Notes: generated by a model not told the origin, from the letters alone. DNA of 30,930 nucleotides from CAZGMC01 sp964526565 (GCA_964526565.1 CAZGMC010000049.1:1-30930), one strand, 5' to 3'; positions 1 to 7,425 are shown, counted from the first letter of the stretch. Program-made: numbers and translations.

Positions 1-272
1 GCCAGCAGCAGCGGGCGCCATGCCCGATCGCAAGGGGCAGCAGGAGACGGGTCAAGTGTTTGGCCCGCTGCTATGACTGCCGATCCGCGCCCTGCCGGGG
101 GGCGCTCCCGGCAACCCTTGCGGATTTGCGTTGCACGCGTTGCACAACGCGGAAAGATAATTCTTTCCAACAGGTTGACACGCAACACGGAGGTTGCCCG
201 GTGTTGCAGCGGACGCCGCGCATGTGGCACCGGCGGGCGTCCCCGTCGACGTCGGGCACCAGGACCAAGGTC
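1..272. other. Left-edge non-coding stretch with inverted repeats
   Basis: I see no convincing gene here. The stretch carries two tandem copies of GCGTTGCAC (128-136 and 137-145), the second of which forms the palindrome GCGTT-GCAC-AACGC (137-150). A 7-bp hairpin follows, GGAAAGA-TAAT-TCTTTCC (151-168), and then a pair GCAACAC/GTGTTGC (182-188 and 201-207). A TTGACA hexamer lies at 175-180 without a matching -10 box. The region is the 3' flank of the minus-strand gene ending at 273, so the hairpins could be terminator or operator structures. An ATG on the minus strand at 21 could begin a gene leaving the window, but it has no ribosome site. Confidence 0.4.
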
Positions 273-926
273 CTAGAACACGGTGCGGATCGGGTAGACG
301 TAGACCAGGTACAGATAGAAGAACGCCAGCGAGATGGTCAGGACGATCACGCCCAGCACCGGCGAGCGCACCTTGAAGCCCTTCAGCGACAGGGCGATCT
401 CGGACGGCTCCTCGTACGGGTGGTAGGCGTCCGGCGGCAGGCCGGGGCCGGGCGGCGGGCGCCGGCGCAGGCCGACGTGGAACTGGATGGCGGCGAAATA
501 CATGCCGAGGAACACCAGCACCAGCACGACGGTGAAGATGATCTTGGTCGACAGATCCTGCCACTGGAACACGGCCAGCCGGTGTTCGTAGCCGGCCATC
601 CGATAGTCGTAATAGGCGCGCAGGGCCTCTTCGTACGCTGCCGCCGTCTCCCGCGACAGCGCGTCCGGGGCCGGCGCCGCGGGAATGCCCGGCGTGGTGC
701 CGAGGTCCGGCTCGAACCCGGCGAGCCGCTCCTGGGCCTGCGACGCCGACACGGGCGGACCGCCGGACCCCACGTCCTGCTGGGCGAGGACGCCGTGGCC
801 GGCGGCAAGCAGCATTGCCAGCACCAGCGCCAGGACCAGGGCCAAGGCCAGCGCCAGCCGGGCCGCCCGGGTCGCCCCGCCGCGGCCGCCGCCCTGCCCT
901 GCCTGTCGCCGGCCGCGGCGCGGCAT
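273..926 (-). CDS. Hypothetical membrane protein with three hydrophobic segments
   Basis: The 217-residue protein is not recognised. It has a basic Gly/Arg-rich start (residues 1-23), a hydrophobic Leu/Ala/Val segment at 24-43 (signal anchor or signal peptide), a polar Pro-rich stretch, and two clear membrane helices at about 129-148 and 189-212. An Arg/Pro-rich loop lies between the two helices. The Tyr-rich stretch at about 98-118 may be an amphipathic helix on the outer face. The start at 926 was chosen because its ATG overlaps the stop of the upstream gene as TAATG, which suggests translational coupling; an ATG at 944 is an alternative. It probably forms a two-gene operon with the secreted protein upstream and may work with it at the inner membrane. 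That role is inferred only from position. Confidence 0.6.
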   Translation of the reverse strand: MPRRGRRQAGQGGGRGGATRAARLALALALVLALVLAMLLAAGHGVLAQQDVGSGGPPVSASQAQERLAGFEPDLGTTPGIPAAPAPDALSRETAAAYEEALRAYYDYRMAGYEHRLAVFQWQDLSTKIIFTVVLVLVFLGMYFAAIQFHVGLRRRPPPGPGLPPDAYHPYEEPSEIALSLKGFKVRSPVLGVIVLTISLAFFYLYLVYVYPIRTVF

Positions 927-1819
927 TACGGCTGCACCAGCCATTGGATGGCCTGGGCGCGCGAATCGATGCGCTGATAGGGCGTCAGGCTCGGCCCCTC
1001 CTGCTCCAGATAGTTCTGGATCGACGGTTCGTGGTGGCCGACGAGCTGGCGCAGGATGTCGAGCAGCCGCCCGCTGACGTGGTCGAGCCAGACCGAGTGG
1101 GTCGAGTCCGGCGGGGCCGGCGGCGGCGTCGGCGGCGGAGCGTCCTGGAACAACATCATCCGCTCCGGTTCGCCGGGCCGCGTCTCGACGATCCGGCCCT
1201 CGGATATCCGTACCACCCGGCCATCAGGGTAGCGGACCTCGACCGAGCCGTCCGGCAGGATGCGCCGCTCCGGCGCTCCCGACGCCGCCCCGCCGGAGCC
1301 GCCGCCGGGCAGGGCGATCTCCTCATCCGGACCGCCCGGCGGCACCCGCCGCAGCACCGGCTGCAGAGTCGCGCCGGGCCGGCTCCAGGTCTTGGGATAG
1401 CGGAAGGTCCGCGTCAGGAACGGGTCGCCGCCGTCGACATACATCGCCACGCGGATCTGGTCGGTGGAGAAGATGTCCGGCGCCCGCTCGTTCATGCCCA
1501 GCGTCACGCGGGCGCGGTGGCGGCCCCGTTCGACCCGGCCGGGGCCGTAGGCGTAGTAGGGCGAGGGCTCGCCCCCGTCGGCCATGACCGCGGACAGGAA
1601 CACCCGCTCGCCGTGGTTGCCGGAATAGGTGTACTCGACCGCCAGGACGAGCTCGTCGCGGCTCTCGCCATGGACCGCGACCCGGTCGATGCTGTTGTCC
1701 TGGGCCTGGGCCTGTGCCTGGGCCGCTGCGGGCAGCGCCACTGCTGCCAGCACGGCCCAGGCAACGAAGGCTGCGATCCGGCGGCCGGAACCCGCGGTCT
1801 CTCGAATCGATTGCAGCAT
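926..1819 (-). CDS. Secreted hypothetical protein with a YPDGR-type repeat
   Basis: This 297-residue protein has a predicted signal peptide (about residues 1-37, ending in an Ala/Gln-rich AQAQAQ stretch), so it is probably periplasmic. The middle part (about 40-150) looks like beta-rich globular sequence. At about 184-212 it contains a motif reading PDGSVEVRYPDGRVVRI, which resembles the G-box repeats of the Tcp10 C-terminal family; this is a resemblance, not an assignment. A Pro-rich linker and a C-terminal helical part follow. The start at 1819 was chosen because GGGAGAGG lies just upstream and the signal peptide begins there; an open frame further upstream is compositionally unlike a protein. 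It is first in a pair with the membrane protein at 273-926. Confidence 0.65.
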   Translation of the reverse strand: MLQSIRETAGSGRRIAAFVAWAVLAAVALPAAAQAQAQAQDNSIDRVAVHGESRDELVLAVEYTYSGNHGERVFLSAVMADGGEPSPYYAYGPGRVERGRHRARVTLGMNERAPDIFSTDQIRVAMYVDGGDPFLTRTFRYPKTWSRPGATLQPVLRRVPPGGPDEEIALPGGGSGGAASGAPERRILPDGSVEVRYPDGRVVRISEGRIVETRPGEPERMMLFQDAPPPTPPPAPPDSTHSVWLDHVSGRLLDILRQLVGHHEPSIQNYLEQEGPSLTPYQRIDSRAQAIQWLVQP

Positions 1820-2021
1820 GGTCCTCTCCCGCTGCGGCAGAGGCACCGTGCAGGTGCCGGGACGGAGAGAGTAGCGCAGCCCGCATCGGCGATGCCATGA
1901 GACTTGCGACGGACCATGCAAGATCCGGCCGATCCCGCGCCGCATCCTCAGGCGGCGGCGGACCGGGTCGGCAGGTCGGTCCAGGGCGTGACCTCGGCCT
2001 CGATTCTGGCGCCCGCTGCCG

Positions 2022-3290
2022 CTACTCTGCCCGCACCAAAGCATGCCGCTTCTTCCCCGCCGACAGCTTGATCACGCCCTCGGCGCTCAGGTCGGCGGCG
2101 CCGATGCGGCGGTCGGCGTCGTCCAGGCGGATGTCGTTGAGGCGGGCGCCGCCCTGGCTGATCAGGCGGCGGGCCTCGCCGTTCGAGGCGGCCAGGCCGG
2201 CGCGGCGCAGCAGGGCGAAGGCGGGGATGCCGGCACCGAGCTCGTCGCGCGGCACCCCGATGGTCGGCAGGCCGGTCGCGGCCCGCCCCTGCTCGAAGGT
2301 GCGGCGGGCGGTCTCCTCCGCCTCCAGCGCGGCGGCGCGGCCGTGGACCAGGGCGGTCGCCTCGGTGGCCAGCACCTTCTTGGCCTCGTTGATCTCCGCC
2401 CCCTCCAGCCGCTCCAGGCGGGTGATCCCGTCCTCGGGCAGGTCGGTGAACAGGCGCAGGAAGCGGCCGACATCGGCGTCCTCGGTGTTGCGCCAGTACT
2501 GCCAGTAGTCCCATGGCGACAGCCGGTCGGGGCTGAGCCAGACGGCGCCGGCCGCCGTCTTGCCCATCTTGGCGCCCGAGGCGGTGGTGATCAGCGGCGT
2601 GGTCAGGCCGAACGCCTCGCCGCCGTCGATCCGGCGGATCAGCTCGACGCCGTTGACGATGTTGCCCCACTGGTCGGAGCCGCCCATCTGCAGCACACAA
2701 CCCAGGCGCCGGCCCAGCTCCAGGAAGTCATAGGCCTGGAGGATCATGTAGTTGAATTCGAGGAAGGTGAGCGGCTGCTCGCGGTCCAGCCGCAGCCGGA
2801 CCGAGTCGAAGGTCAGCATGCGGTTGATGGTGAAGTGCCGCCCGACCTCGCGCAGGAACGGGATGTAGGCCAGCCCGTCCAGCCAGTCGGCGTTGTTGAC
2901 CAGCACCGCCCCGGCCGGCCCGTCGCCGAAGTCCAGCAGGTTGCGGAAGGTGCGCGCGATGGCCTGGATGTTGGCGGCGATCTGCGCGTCCGACAGCAGC
3001 TGGCGGGTCTCGTCCTTGCCGGACGGGTCGCCGACCTTGGTCGTGCCACCGCCCATCAGCACGACCGGCCTGTGGCCGCTCTGCTGCATGCGCCGCAGCA
3101 GCATGATCGACACCAGGTGACCGACGTGCAGGCTGTCGGCCGTGGCGTCGAAGCCGACATAGGCGACCAGGGGCCGGCCCTCGCGCTCACGCCCGGCGGC
3201 AAGCGCATCGAGCCCGTCCGGGTCGGTGCACTGGTGGATGTAGCCGCGCGCCGCGAGGGTGCGCAGCAGCGCCGAACGGAATGCCGTCAT
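2022..3290 (-). CDS. tyrS: Tyrosine--tRNA ligase
   Basis: Cytoplasmic class I aminoacyl-tRNA synthetase that charges tRNA-Tyr with tyrosine using ATP. At 422 residues it has the usual length for bacterial TyrS. The HIGH-type motif is HVGH at residues 55-58, within YVGFDATADSLHVGH. The KMSKS loop reads KMGKT at 241-245, a common TyrS form, and GGSDQWGNI is the tyrosine-binding signature. An S4 RNA-binding domain occupies the C-terminus (GEARRLISQGG onward). The start at 3290 gives the normal N-terminus, with GGCAGG nearby as a weak ribosome site; the frame is open 87 codons further upstream, but that part overlaps the hydrolase gene and is not TyrS-like. The hydrolase lies 29 bp upstream on the same strand, so the two may be co-transcribed. 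Confidence 0.97.
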   Translation of the reverse strand: MTAFRSALLRTLAARGYIHQCTDPDGLDALAAGREREGRPLVAYVGFDATADSLHVGHLVSIMLLRRMQQSGHRPVVLMGGGTTKVGDPSGKDETRQLLSDAQIAANIQAIARTFRNLLDFGDGPAGAVLVNNADWLDGLAYIPFLREVGRHFTINRMLTFDSVRLRLDREQPLTFLEFNYMILQAYDFLELGRRLGCVLQMGGSDQWGNIVNGVELIRRIDGGEAFGLTTPLITTASGAKMGKTAAGAVWLSPDRLSPWDYWQYWRNTEDADVGRFLRLFTDLPEDGITRLERLEGAEINEAKKVLATEATALVHGRAAALEAEETARRTFEQGRAATGLPTIGVPRDELGAGIPAFALLRRAGLAASNGEARRLISQGGARLNDIRLDDADRRIGAADLSAEGVIKLSAGKKRHALVRAE

Positions 3291-3319
3291 GTACCTGCCT
3301 GCCGTGCCTGCGCCCTGGG

Positions 3320-3982
3320 CTACTCGGCCACCTGCGGCAGCCGGGCCGCCAGCGCCTGGCCCAGATAGGTGTCCACGATGGCGGAGAGTTCGTCGAGGCG
3401 GTGATGGAAGAAGTGGTTGGCACCGCATATGGTGCGGTGGTCGACGACGATGTCGCGCTGATGGGCCAGCTTGTGGGCCAGCTTGGCCACCGCTTCGGAC
3501 GGCACCATGGCATCGCGGTCGCCGTGCACGATCAGGCCCGACGATGGGCACGGCGCCAGAAAGCTGAAATCGTACTGGTTGGCCTGCGGCGCCACGGTGA
3601 TGAAGCTCTCGATCTCCGGCCGGCGCATCAGCAGCTGCATGCCGATCCAGGCGCCGAACGAGTAGCCGGCCACCCAGAAGGCCGAGGCGTTCGGGTTGAT
3701 CGTCTGCAGCCAGTCCAGCGCCGCCGCCGCATCGGCCAGTTCGCCCTCGCCGCGGTCATAGCTGCCCTGGCTGCGGCCAACGCCGCGGAAATTGAAGCGC
3801 AGCGTGGAGAAGCCGCGCCGGATGAAGGTCTGGTAGAGGGTGAACACAACCTTGTTGTTCATGGTGCCGCCGTGCTGCGGGTGCGGATGCAGCAGCAGCG
3901 CCATGGGCGCGTCGGGCCGCTTGATGTGGTGGTAGCGTCCTTCCAGCCGGCCTTCCGGTCCGGCGATGATCACTTCCGGCAT
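3320..3982 (-). CDS. Alpha/beta hydrolase, COG2945-like
   Basis: A 220-residue soluble alpha/beta-hydrolase of the short COG2945 type found widely in Alphaproteobacteria. The oxyanion region is LHPHPQHGG (31-39). The nucleophile elbow is GYSFGA with Ser108, the acid is probably Asp155 or Asp157 in HGDRD, and the catalytic His is His190 in GANHFF. The FRGVGRSQG motif (66-73) is typical of the family. Substrate is unknown; relatives are usually annotated as generic esterases or peptidase-like proteins. It lies 29 bp upstream of tyrS on the same strand, so it may share a transcript with it. The 603-bp spacer to its right separates it from the divergent iron-sulfur operon. No signal peptide is visible. 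Confidence 0.9.
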   Translation of the reverse strand: MPEVIIAGPEGRLEGRYHHIKRPDAPMALLLHPHPQHGGTMNNKVVFTLYQTFIRRGFSTLRFNFRGVGRSQGSYDRGEGELADAAAALDWLQTINPNASAFWVAGYSFGAWIGMQLLMRRPEIESFITVAPQANQYDFSFLAPCPSSGLIVHGDRDAMVPSEAVAKLAHKLAHQRDIVVDHRTICGANHFFHHRLDELSAIVDTYLGQALAARLPQVAE

Positions 3983-4091
3983 GTGTCTTGTCCGTTCTCG
4001 TTGTCTCGTTCCCGGTCGCTGCCTTCCGCTTTACCCTATCGCCCTGTTGGGTTTTTGCCGCCCGGCACGGGCTTTGGTTCGGTGTCTATTC

Positions 4092-4119
4092 TTGACCCAG
4101 CAACTCAGCCTTCTATATA
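4092..4119 (+). promoter_or_regulatory. Candidate sigma70 promoter for iscR
   Basis: TTGACC (4092-4097) and TATATA (4114-4119) are separated by 16 bp, a good match to a housekeeping promoter, and point towards iscR. The local sequence is AT-rich compared with its surroundings. A similar pair, TGGACC-N16-TATATT, lies upstream of sufB at 7426-7453. The promoter is about 465 bp from the start codon, which is unusually far. Confidence 0.45.
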
Positions 4120-4177
4120 TCACCGCGGCAGGCTTCGGTTCAGCCGTTTGCCGGGCCGCTGATCGAAGGCGCGTTAT

Positions 4178-4192
4178 CTACCATAGGGGTAG
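4178..4192. promoter_or_regulatory. Inverted repeat upstream of iscR, possible operator
   Basis: CTACC-ATAGG-GGTAG is a 5-bp inverted repeat with a 5-bp centre, following TTATCTA in the iscR leader. IscR-family regulators usually control their own operon from dyad sites near the promoter, so this is a candidate operator. It does not clearly match a site consensus I can recall, and a 5-bp arm can occur by chance. Confidence 0.25.
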
Positions 4193-4572
4193 GCCCAATG
4201 TTCAAGCGTCTTCGCTGGTCTGACGGAGCAGCCGTGCCGCCGCGCGGCAGGGGACGGATCGGGCCGACCGGCGCGAAGACGGACTCGGTCCAAAACGCTT
4301 CGCCAAGCCGGGCGATACAGTGCGTCGCGCTATCTGCTTAACGGCCACCTGCGCTACATGTGCAGGCCGCCAACCAGAGAAAGCCATGCGCGACAATCGG
4401 CCGCTGCGGCCTGACGCGCACCGCCGGCAAGGAGCAAACGGGGACGGGGCGCAAACGGGGATGGGGCGCAACGGGCACGAGACCCGCCCGCACTGTCTCC
4501 GGAACAGGACGGGGAGGATCGACGGAGACCGGTACCAGGCAATCCGGTTGCCGACCGATACCACATCTGGAT

Positions 4573-4578
4573 GGGGAG
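4573..4578 (+). promoter_or_regulatory. Ribosome binding site that fixes the iscR GTG start
   Basis: GGGGAG lies 7 nt before the GTG at 4586. An in-frame ATG at 4571 sits on top of this site and would add five residues before the conserved IscR N-terminus (MRLSTKGRYAV). Both facts favour GTG as the true start. Confidence 0.75.
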
Positions 4579-4585
4579 TACTGAC

Positions 4586-5086
4586 GTGAGACTGAGCACG
4601 AAGGGACGCTACGCCGTGATGGCCATGGTCGATCTGGCCAGGCACAGCCACGGCAACCCGGTTTCCCTGGCCGAGATTGCGGAGCGCCAGGAGATCTCCC
4701 TGTCGTACCTTGAGCAGTTGTTTGCCAAGCTGCGCCGCGGCGGCATGGTCAAGAGCGTGCGCGGCCCCGGCGGCGGCTATCTGCTGGCACGGTCCATGGA
4801 TGCGACGCGCGTGTCCGACATCATCCTGGCCGTGGACGAGCCGATCCGGGCGACGCGCTGCACACCGGGATCGCCGGCCGGCTGCCATTCAGACAAGAGT
4901 CGCTGCCTGACCCACGACCTTTGGGAGGAGCTGGGCAACCAGATCCACAAGTTCCTGAGCTCGGTGACGCTGGAGGATGTGGTCGAGCGACGCATCCTGG
5001 GCTCCGGCCGGCGCATGTTCGCCACAGCGGTCCGCACCGAGGATGCCGGCCGCGATGCGCGCGAAGAACAGATTGCAGCCGAATAG
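4586..5086 (+). CDS. iscR: Rrf2-family iron-sulfur regulator IscR
   Basis: Transcription factor that senses iron-sulfur status and controls the following assembly genes. The 166-residue protein starts with the hallmark MRLSTKGRYAVMAMVDLA winged-helix N-terminus, followed by the recognition region EISLSYLEQLFAKLRRGG and the wing RGPGGGYLLAR. The cluster-binding segment has Cys92, Cys100, Cys107 and then LTH with His110, corresponding to Cys92, Cys98, Cys104 and His107 of E. coli IscR; the loops between cysteines are longer by two and one residues. It is the first gene of the SUF/ISC cluster and is followed after 55 bp by a cysteine desulfurase gene. It probably represses its own operon when holding a [2Fe-2S] cluster; that regulation is inferred from the family. 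Confidence 0.95.
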   Translation: MRLSTKGRYAVMAMVDLARHSHGNPVSLAEIAERQEISLSYLEQLFAKLRRGGMVKSVRGPGGGYLLARSMDATRVSDIILAVDEPIRATRCTPGSPAGCHSDKSRCLTHDLWEELGNQIHKFLSSVTLEDVVERRILGSGRRMFATAVRTEDAGRDAREEQIAAE

Positions 5087-5141
5087 CCCACGGACGAGCA
5101 GCTTGGCGGCCGGCGGCGGAACCGGGTAGTTTGCGCGAGTG

Positions 5142-6314
5142 ATGACGCAGGCCGTCTACATGGACTACAACGCCACAGCGCCGCTGCGCCCCGAGGCGCG
5201 GCAGGCGATGCTGGCGGCGCTTGATCGGATCGGCAACCCGTCATCGGTGCATGGCTTCGGCCGCCGGGCCCGGCAGGAGGTGGAGCGGGCGCGGGCCGCC
5301 GTCGCCACCCTCGCCGGAGCGCGTCCCGCCGAGGTGATCTTCACCAGTGGCGCCACCGAGGCCAACACCCTGGCGTTGACCGGCGCCGGCCGCGCGCGGT
5401 GCATCGTCTCGGCGATCGAGCACGACTCGGTGCTGGCCGCGATGCCGGCGGCGCAGCGGGTGCCGGTCGCCGCCGACGGGCGCATCGACGCAGACGCGCT
5501 GGACCGGCTGCTCGGCACCGATGCGCGGCCGGCCCTGGTCGCCGTCATGGCCGTGAACAACGAGACCGGCGTGATCCAGCCGGTGGCCGAGGCGGCGGCC
5601 GTGGCGCGGCGGCGCGGTGCACTGATCCACTGCGATGCCGTGCAGGCGGCCGGGAAGATCGCCATCGACATGGCCGCCTGGGACGTCGACACGCTCAGCC
5701 TGTCGGCACACAAGATCGGCGGGCCGCAGGGCGTGGGCGCGCTGATCGTCCGCGACGGGGTGTCCGTCGCGCCCCTGTTCAGGGGCGGCGGCCAGGAGCG
5801 CCGGCGCCGCGCCGGGACGGAGAACGTCGCCGGGATCGCCGGCTTCGGTGCCGCCGCCCGCTGCGCCGCCGCCGGCCTGGATGACCAGGCGCGGCTGGCG
5901 ACCCTGCGCGACGGGCTGGAGCGACGCATCACGGCAGCCTGCCCGGAGGCGACGGTGTTCGGCGCCACGGCGCCGCGGGTCGGCAACACGAGCTGCCTGA
6001 CCATGCCCGGCGTGGCGGCTGACACCCAGCTGATGGGCTTCGACCTGGCCGGCGTCGCCGTCAGCGCCGGCGCCGCCTGCTCGTCGGGCAAGGTCACGGC
6101 CAGCCATGTGCTGCTGGCCATGGGCGCCGGCGAAGCGCAGGCCGGCTCGGCGATCCGCGTCAGCCTGGGCTGGGGCTCGCGGCCCGACGACGTGGACCGG
6201 TTCGTCGCAGCATGGCAGGCGCTCTACGCCCGGGCCGGGGCTTGGGCCGGGGCTTGGGCCGGGGCTTGGGCCGGGGCCGGGGCCGGCCGGGCGCCGACCG
6301 CCGGCGGCGGCTAG
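5142..6314 (+). CDS. iscS: Cysteine desulfurase, IscS/NifS type (group I)
   Basis: PLP enzyme that takes sulfur from cysteine and passes it on as persulfide for Fe-S assembly. The N-terminus MDYNATAPLRPEARQAM and the motif FTSGATEANTLAL are typical of class V aminotransferase-fold desulfurases. The PLP lysine is Lys191 in SAHKIGGPQGVGAL. The catalytic cysteine is Cys313 in GAACSSGKV, in the longer loop typical of group I enzymes, unlike SufS at 11533. The protein is 390 residues from ATG 5142; a GTG directly before it is an alternative. Its last residues are odd: after YARAG the chain ends in AWAG repeats encoded by 12-bp tandem repeats, and it stops 17 bp before the assembly gap. The body of the enzyme looks intact. 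The tail is probably unstructured. Confidence 0.93.
   Translation: MTQAVYMDYNATAPLRPEARQAMLAALDRIGNPSSVHGFGRRARQEVERARAAVATLAGARPAEVIFTSGATEANTLALTGAGRARCIVSAIEHDSVLAAMPAAQRVPVAADGRIDADALDRLLGTDARPALVAVMAVNNETGVIQPVAEAAAVARRRGALIHCDAVQAAGKIAIDMAAWDVDTLSLSAHKIGGPQGVGALIVRDGVSVAPLFRGGGQERRRRAGTENVAGIAGFGAAARCAAAGLDDQARLATLRDGLERRITAACPEATVFGATAPRVGNTSCLTMPGVAADTQLMGFDLAGVAVSAGAACSSGKVTASHVLLAMGAGEAQAGSAIRVSLGWGSRPDDVDRFVAAWQALYARAGAWAGAWAGAWAGAGAGRAPTAGGG
6237..6272 (+). repeat. 12-bp tandem repeat in the 3' end of iscS
   Basis: Three perfect copies of GGGGCTTGGGCC, followed by degenerate GGGGCC units, encode the AWAG repeats at the C-terminus of the cysteine desulfurase. The length is a multiple of three, so the copy number can change without shifting the frame. 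Confidence 0.9.
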
Positions 6315-6331
6315 ATCCCGGCGCGCCGGAA

Positions 6332-6431
6332 NNNNNNNNNNNNNNNNNNNNNNNNNNNNNNNNNNNNNNNNNNNNNNNNNNNNNNNNNNNNNNNNNNNNN
6401 NNNNNNNNNNNNNNNNNNNNNNNNNNNNNNN
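6332..6431. other. Assembly gap of 100 Ns
   Basis: Exactly 100 undetermined bases. The round length indicates a scaffold gap of unknown true size. It is bounded by GC-rich tandem repeats on both sides, which probably caused the break. The spacer between iscS and the ferredoxin gene (6315-6660) otherwise shows only repeats and no gene. A small gene could be hidden in the gap. Confidence 0.98.
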
Positions 6432-6521
6432 GACGGGGCTTCGGGAGACGGGGCTTCGGGAGACGGGGCTTCGGGAGACGGGGCTTCGGGAGACGGGGCT
6501 TTGGGAGAAGGGGCTTCGGGA
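6432..6521 (+). repeat. 15-bp tandem repeat next to the gap
   Basis: Six units of GACGGGGCTTCGGGA run directly from the edge of the gap: four are identical (6432-6491), the fifth has CTTT for CTTC and the sixth starts GAAG. More copies may lie inside the gap. The repeat translates without stops in several frames (GLRET, SPEAP), which creates false open frames. Confidence 0.95.
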
Positions 6522-6540
6522 GGTGCCGCACGCGCGGCCA

Positions 6541-6594
6541 CGGCCGGCCCGCAGGACGGCAGAGAAACGGCCGGCCCGCAGGACGGCAGAAAAA
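6541..6594 (+). repeat. 27-bp direct duplication
   Basis: Two adjacent 27-bp copies (6541-6567 and 6568-6594) starting CGGCCGGCCCGCAGGACGGC differ at one base. They lie between the 15-bp repeats and the ferredoxin gene, in sequence that looks non-coding. Confidence 0.9.
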
Positions 6595-6660
6595 CGTTGC
6601 CCGGCAACCGCGCCGGCCGCAGCGGGAAACGACGCAACGAGGTTTGGAGCCACGCAGACG

Positions 6661-6993
6661 ATGCCGAGGGTCACGTTCATCGATCCCGATGGAACCCGCC
6701 ATGAGGTCGACGCACCGGCCGGCCTGTCCGTGCTGGAGATCGCGCACCGCAACGACATCGACCTGGAGGGGGCGTGCGAGGGCTCGCTGGCCTGCTCCAC
6801 GTGCCACGTCATCGTCGATCCGGCCTGGCACAAGCGGCTGGAGCCGGCCTCCGAGGACGAGGAGGACATGCTCGACCTCGCCTTCGGGCTGGAGAAGACG
6901 TCGCGGCTCGGCTGCCAGATCATCGTCACCGACGAGCTGGACGGCCTGACCCTGCGACTGCCGGCGGGGAGCAACAACATGATGCTGGGCTGA
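6661..6993 (+). CDS. fdx: [2Fe-2S] ferredoxin, ISC/adrenodoxin type
   Basis: A 110-residue vertebrate-type (adrenodoxin-like) ferredoxin that probably supplies electrons to Fe-S assembly, as Fdx does in ISC systems. Cluster ligands are Cys39, Cys45, Cys48 (C-x5-C-x2-C in EGACEGSLACSTCHV) and Cys85 in RLGCQI. The acidic helix ASEDEEDMLDLAFGL is the usual partner-binding region, and LPAGSNNMM near the end is typical of bacterial Fdx. GGAG lies about 10 nt before the ATG. In classical ISC operons fdx follows hscBA; here it sits between a cysteine desulfurase and sufB, with no hscA, hscB or iscU visible. The upstream repeats and gap leave it uncertain whether it shares a transcript with iscS. Confidence 0.95.
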   Translation: MPRVTFIDPDGTRHEVDAPAGLSVLEIAHRNDIDLEGACEGSLACSTCHVIVDPAWHKRLEPASEDEEDMLDLAFGLEKTSRLGCQIIVTDELDGLTLRLPAGSNNMMLG

Positions 6994-7159
6994 CCGTCAG
7001 CGCCGCCCGGCCGGCGGTCTTCAGGCACCAATCGTTTACCGCTCCACTCGGATAAACGGCCCTGGCGTCCGGCGCGAACGGCCCGGTTCCCTCAAGTCTC
7101 AGCCTGCGGGCCGTCAAGAGTTCATGGCGGCGGAGTGTAGGATTGTTTACGCAAGGCCT

Positions 7160-7201
7160 TGTCAGGAACCTGACAGCCTGTGTCAAGACAGCGACAGGCT
7201 G
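7160..7201. promoter_or_regulatory. Cluster of overlapping palindromes upstream of sufB
   Basis: TGTCAGG-AA-CCTGACA (7160-7175) is a perfect dyad, and TGTC-AA-GACA (7181-7190) repeats its outer bases 18 bp further on, on nearly the same face of the helix. CAGCCTGT (7174-7181) and ACAGGCTG (7194-7201) form an 8-bp inverted repeat around the second dyad. This arrangement suits either paired operators for a dimeric regulator or an RNA hairpin. No regulator can be named from the sequence. Confidence 0.4.
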
Positions 7202-7425
7202 CTGTAAAGGCTGAGTATCTGCTGCGGCCGGCGATCCTGCCGCGGATGCCGCCGCACCGGCCGACCAACTGCGACAAACGCCCACAAAGCGGCATGAACT
7301 GGTGCCATACGCCACAAGCCGGAGATTTCCCGGGCGTTCCGGCACGCGGCATGAATGGCGGCCTGGACCGGGTGTTTCCGTTCGGTTGATGTGGGCATTC
7401 AGTCCGGTTCGGCGTCAATAAATAC

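Larger units (their letters stand above)
3983..4585. other. Divergent regulatory region before iscR
   Basis: This 603-bp spacer lies between the hydrolase (minus) and iscR (plus) and I see no convincing gene in it. It is distinctly AT-richer around 4080-4125. Elements reported separately are a sigma70-like promoter (4092-4119) and a short inverted repeat (4178-4192). A 5-bp hairpin GCCCG-GCA-CGGGC lies at 4060-4072. About 465 bp separate that promoter from the iscR start codon, so either a long 5' leader exists or a second promoter lies closer. The open frame at 4320-4589 has no ribosome site and an unlikely composition, so I treat it as non-coding. Confidence 0.5.

Noticed and set aside
1948..3551. 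Extended starts and alternate frames over tyrS
   Set aside because: The TyrS N-terminus is clear at 3290. The extra 87 codons upstream lie over the end of the hydrolase gene and show no TyrS-like sequence.
4320..4589. Open frame in the iscR leader
   Set aside because: It has no ribosome site, an unlikely amino-acid composition and overlaps the ribosome site and start of iscR.
6106..6993. A frame linking the iscS end, the gap and the ferredoxin gene as one protein
   Set aside because: The in-frame run depends on Ns and on repeats without stops. The ferredoxin has its own normal start and length, so a fusion is not supported.
5241..7031. Long minus-strand open frame through iscS, the gap and the ferredoxin gene
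   Set aside because: It crosses the unknown bases and owes its length to repeats and high GC. Both plus-strand genes are certain.
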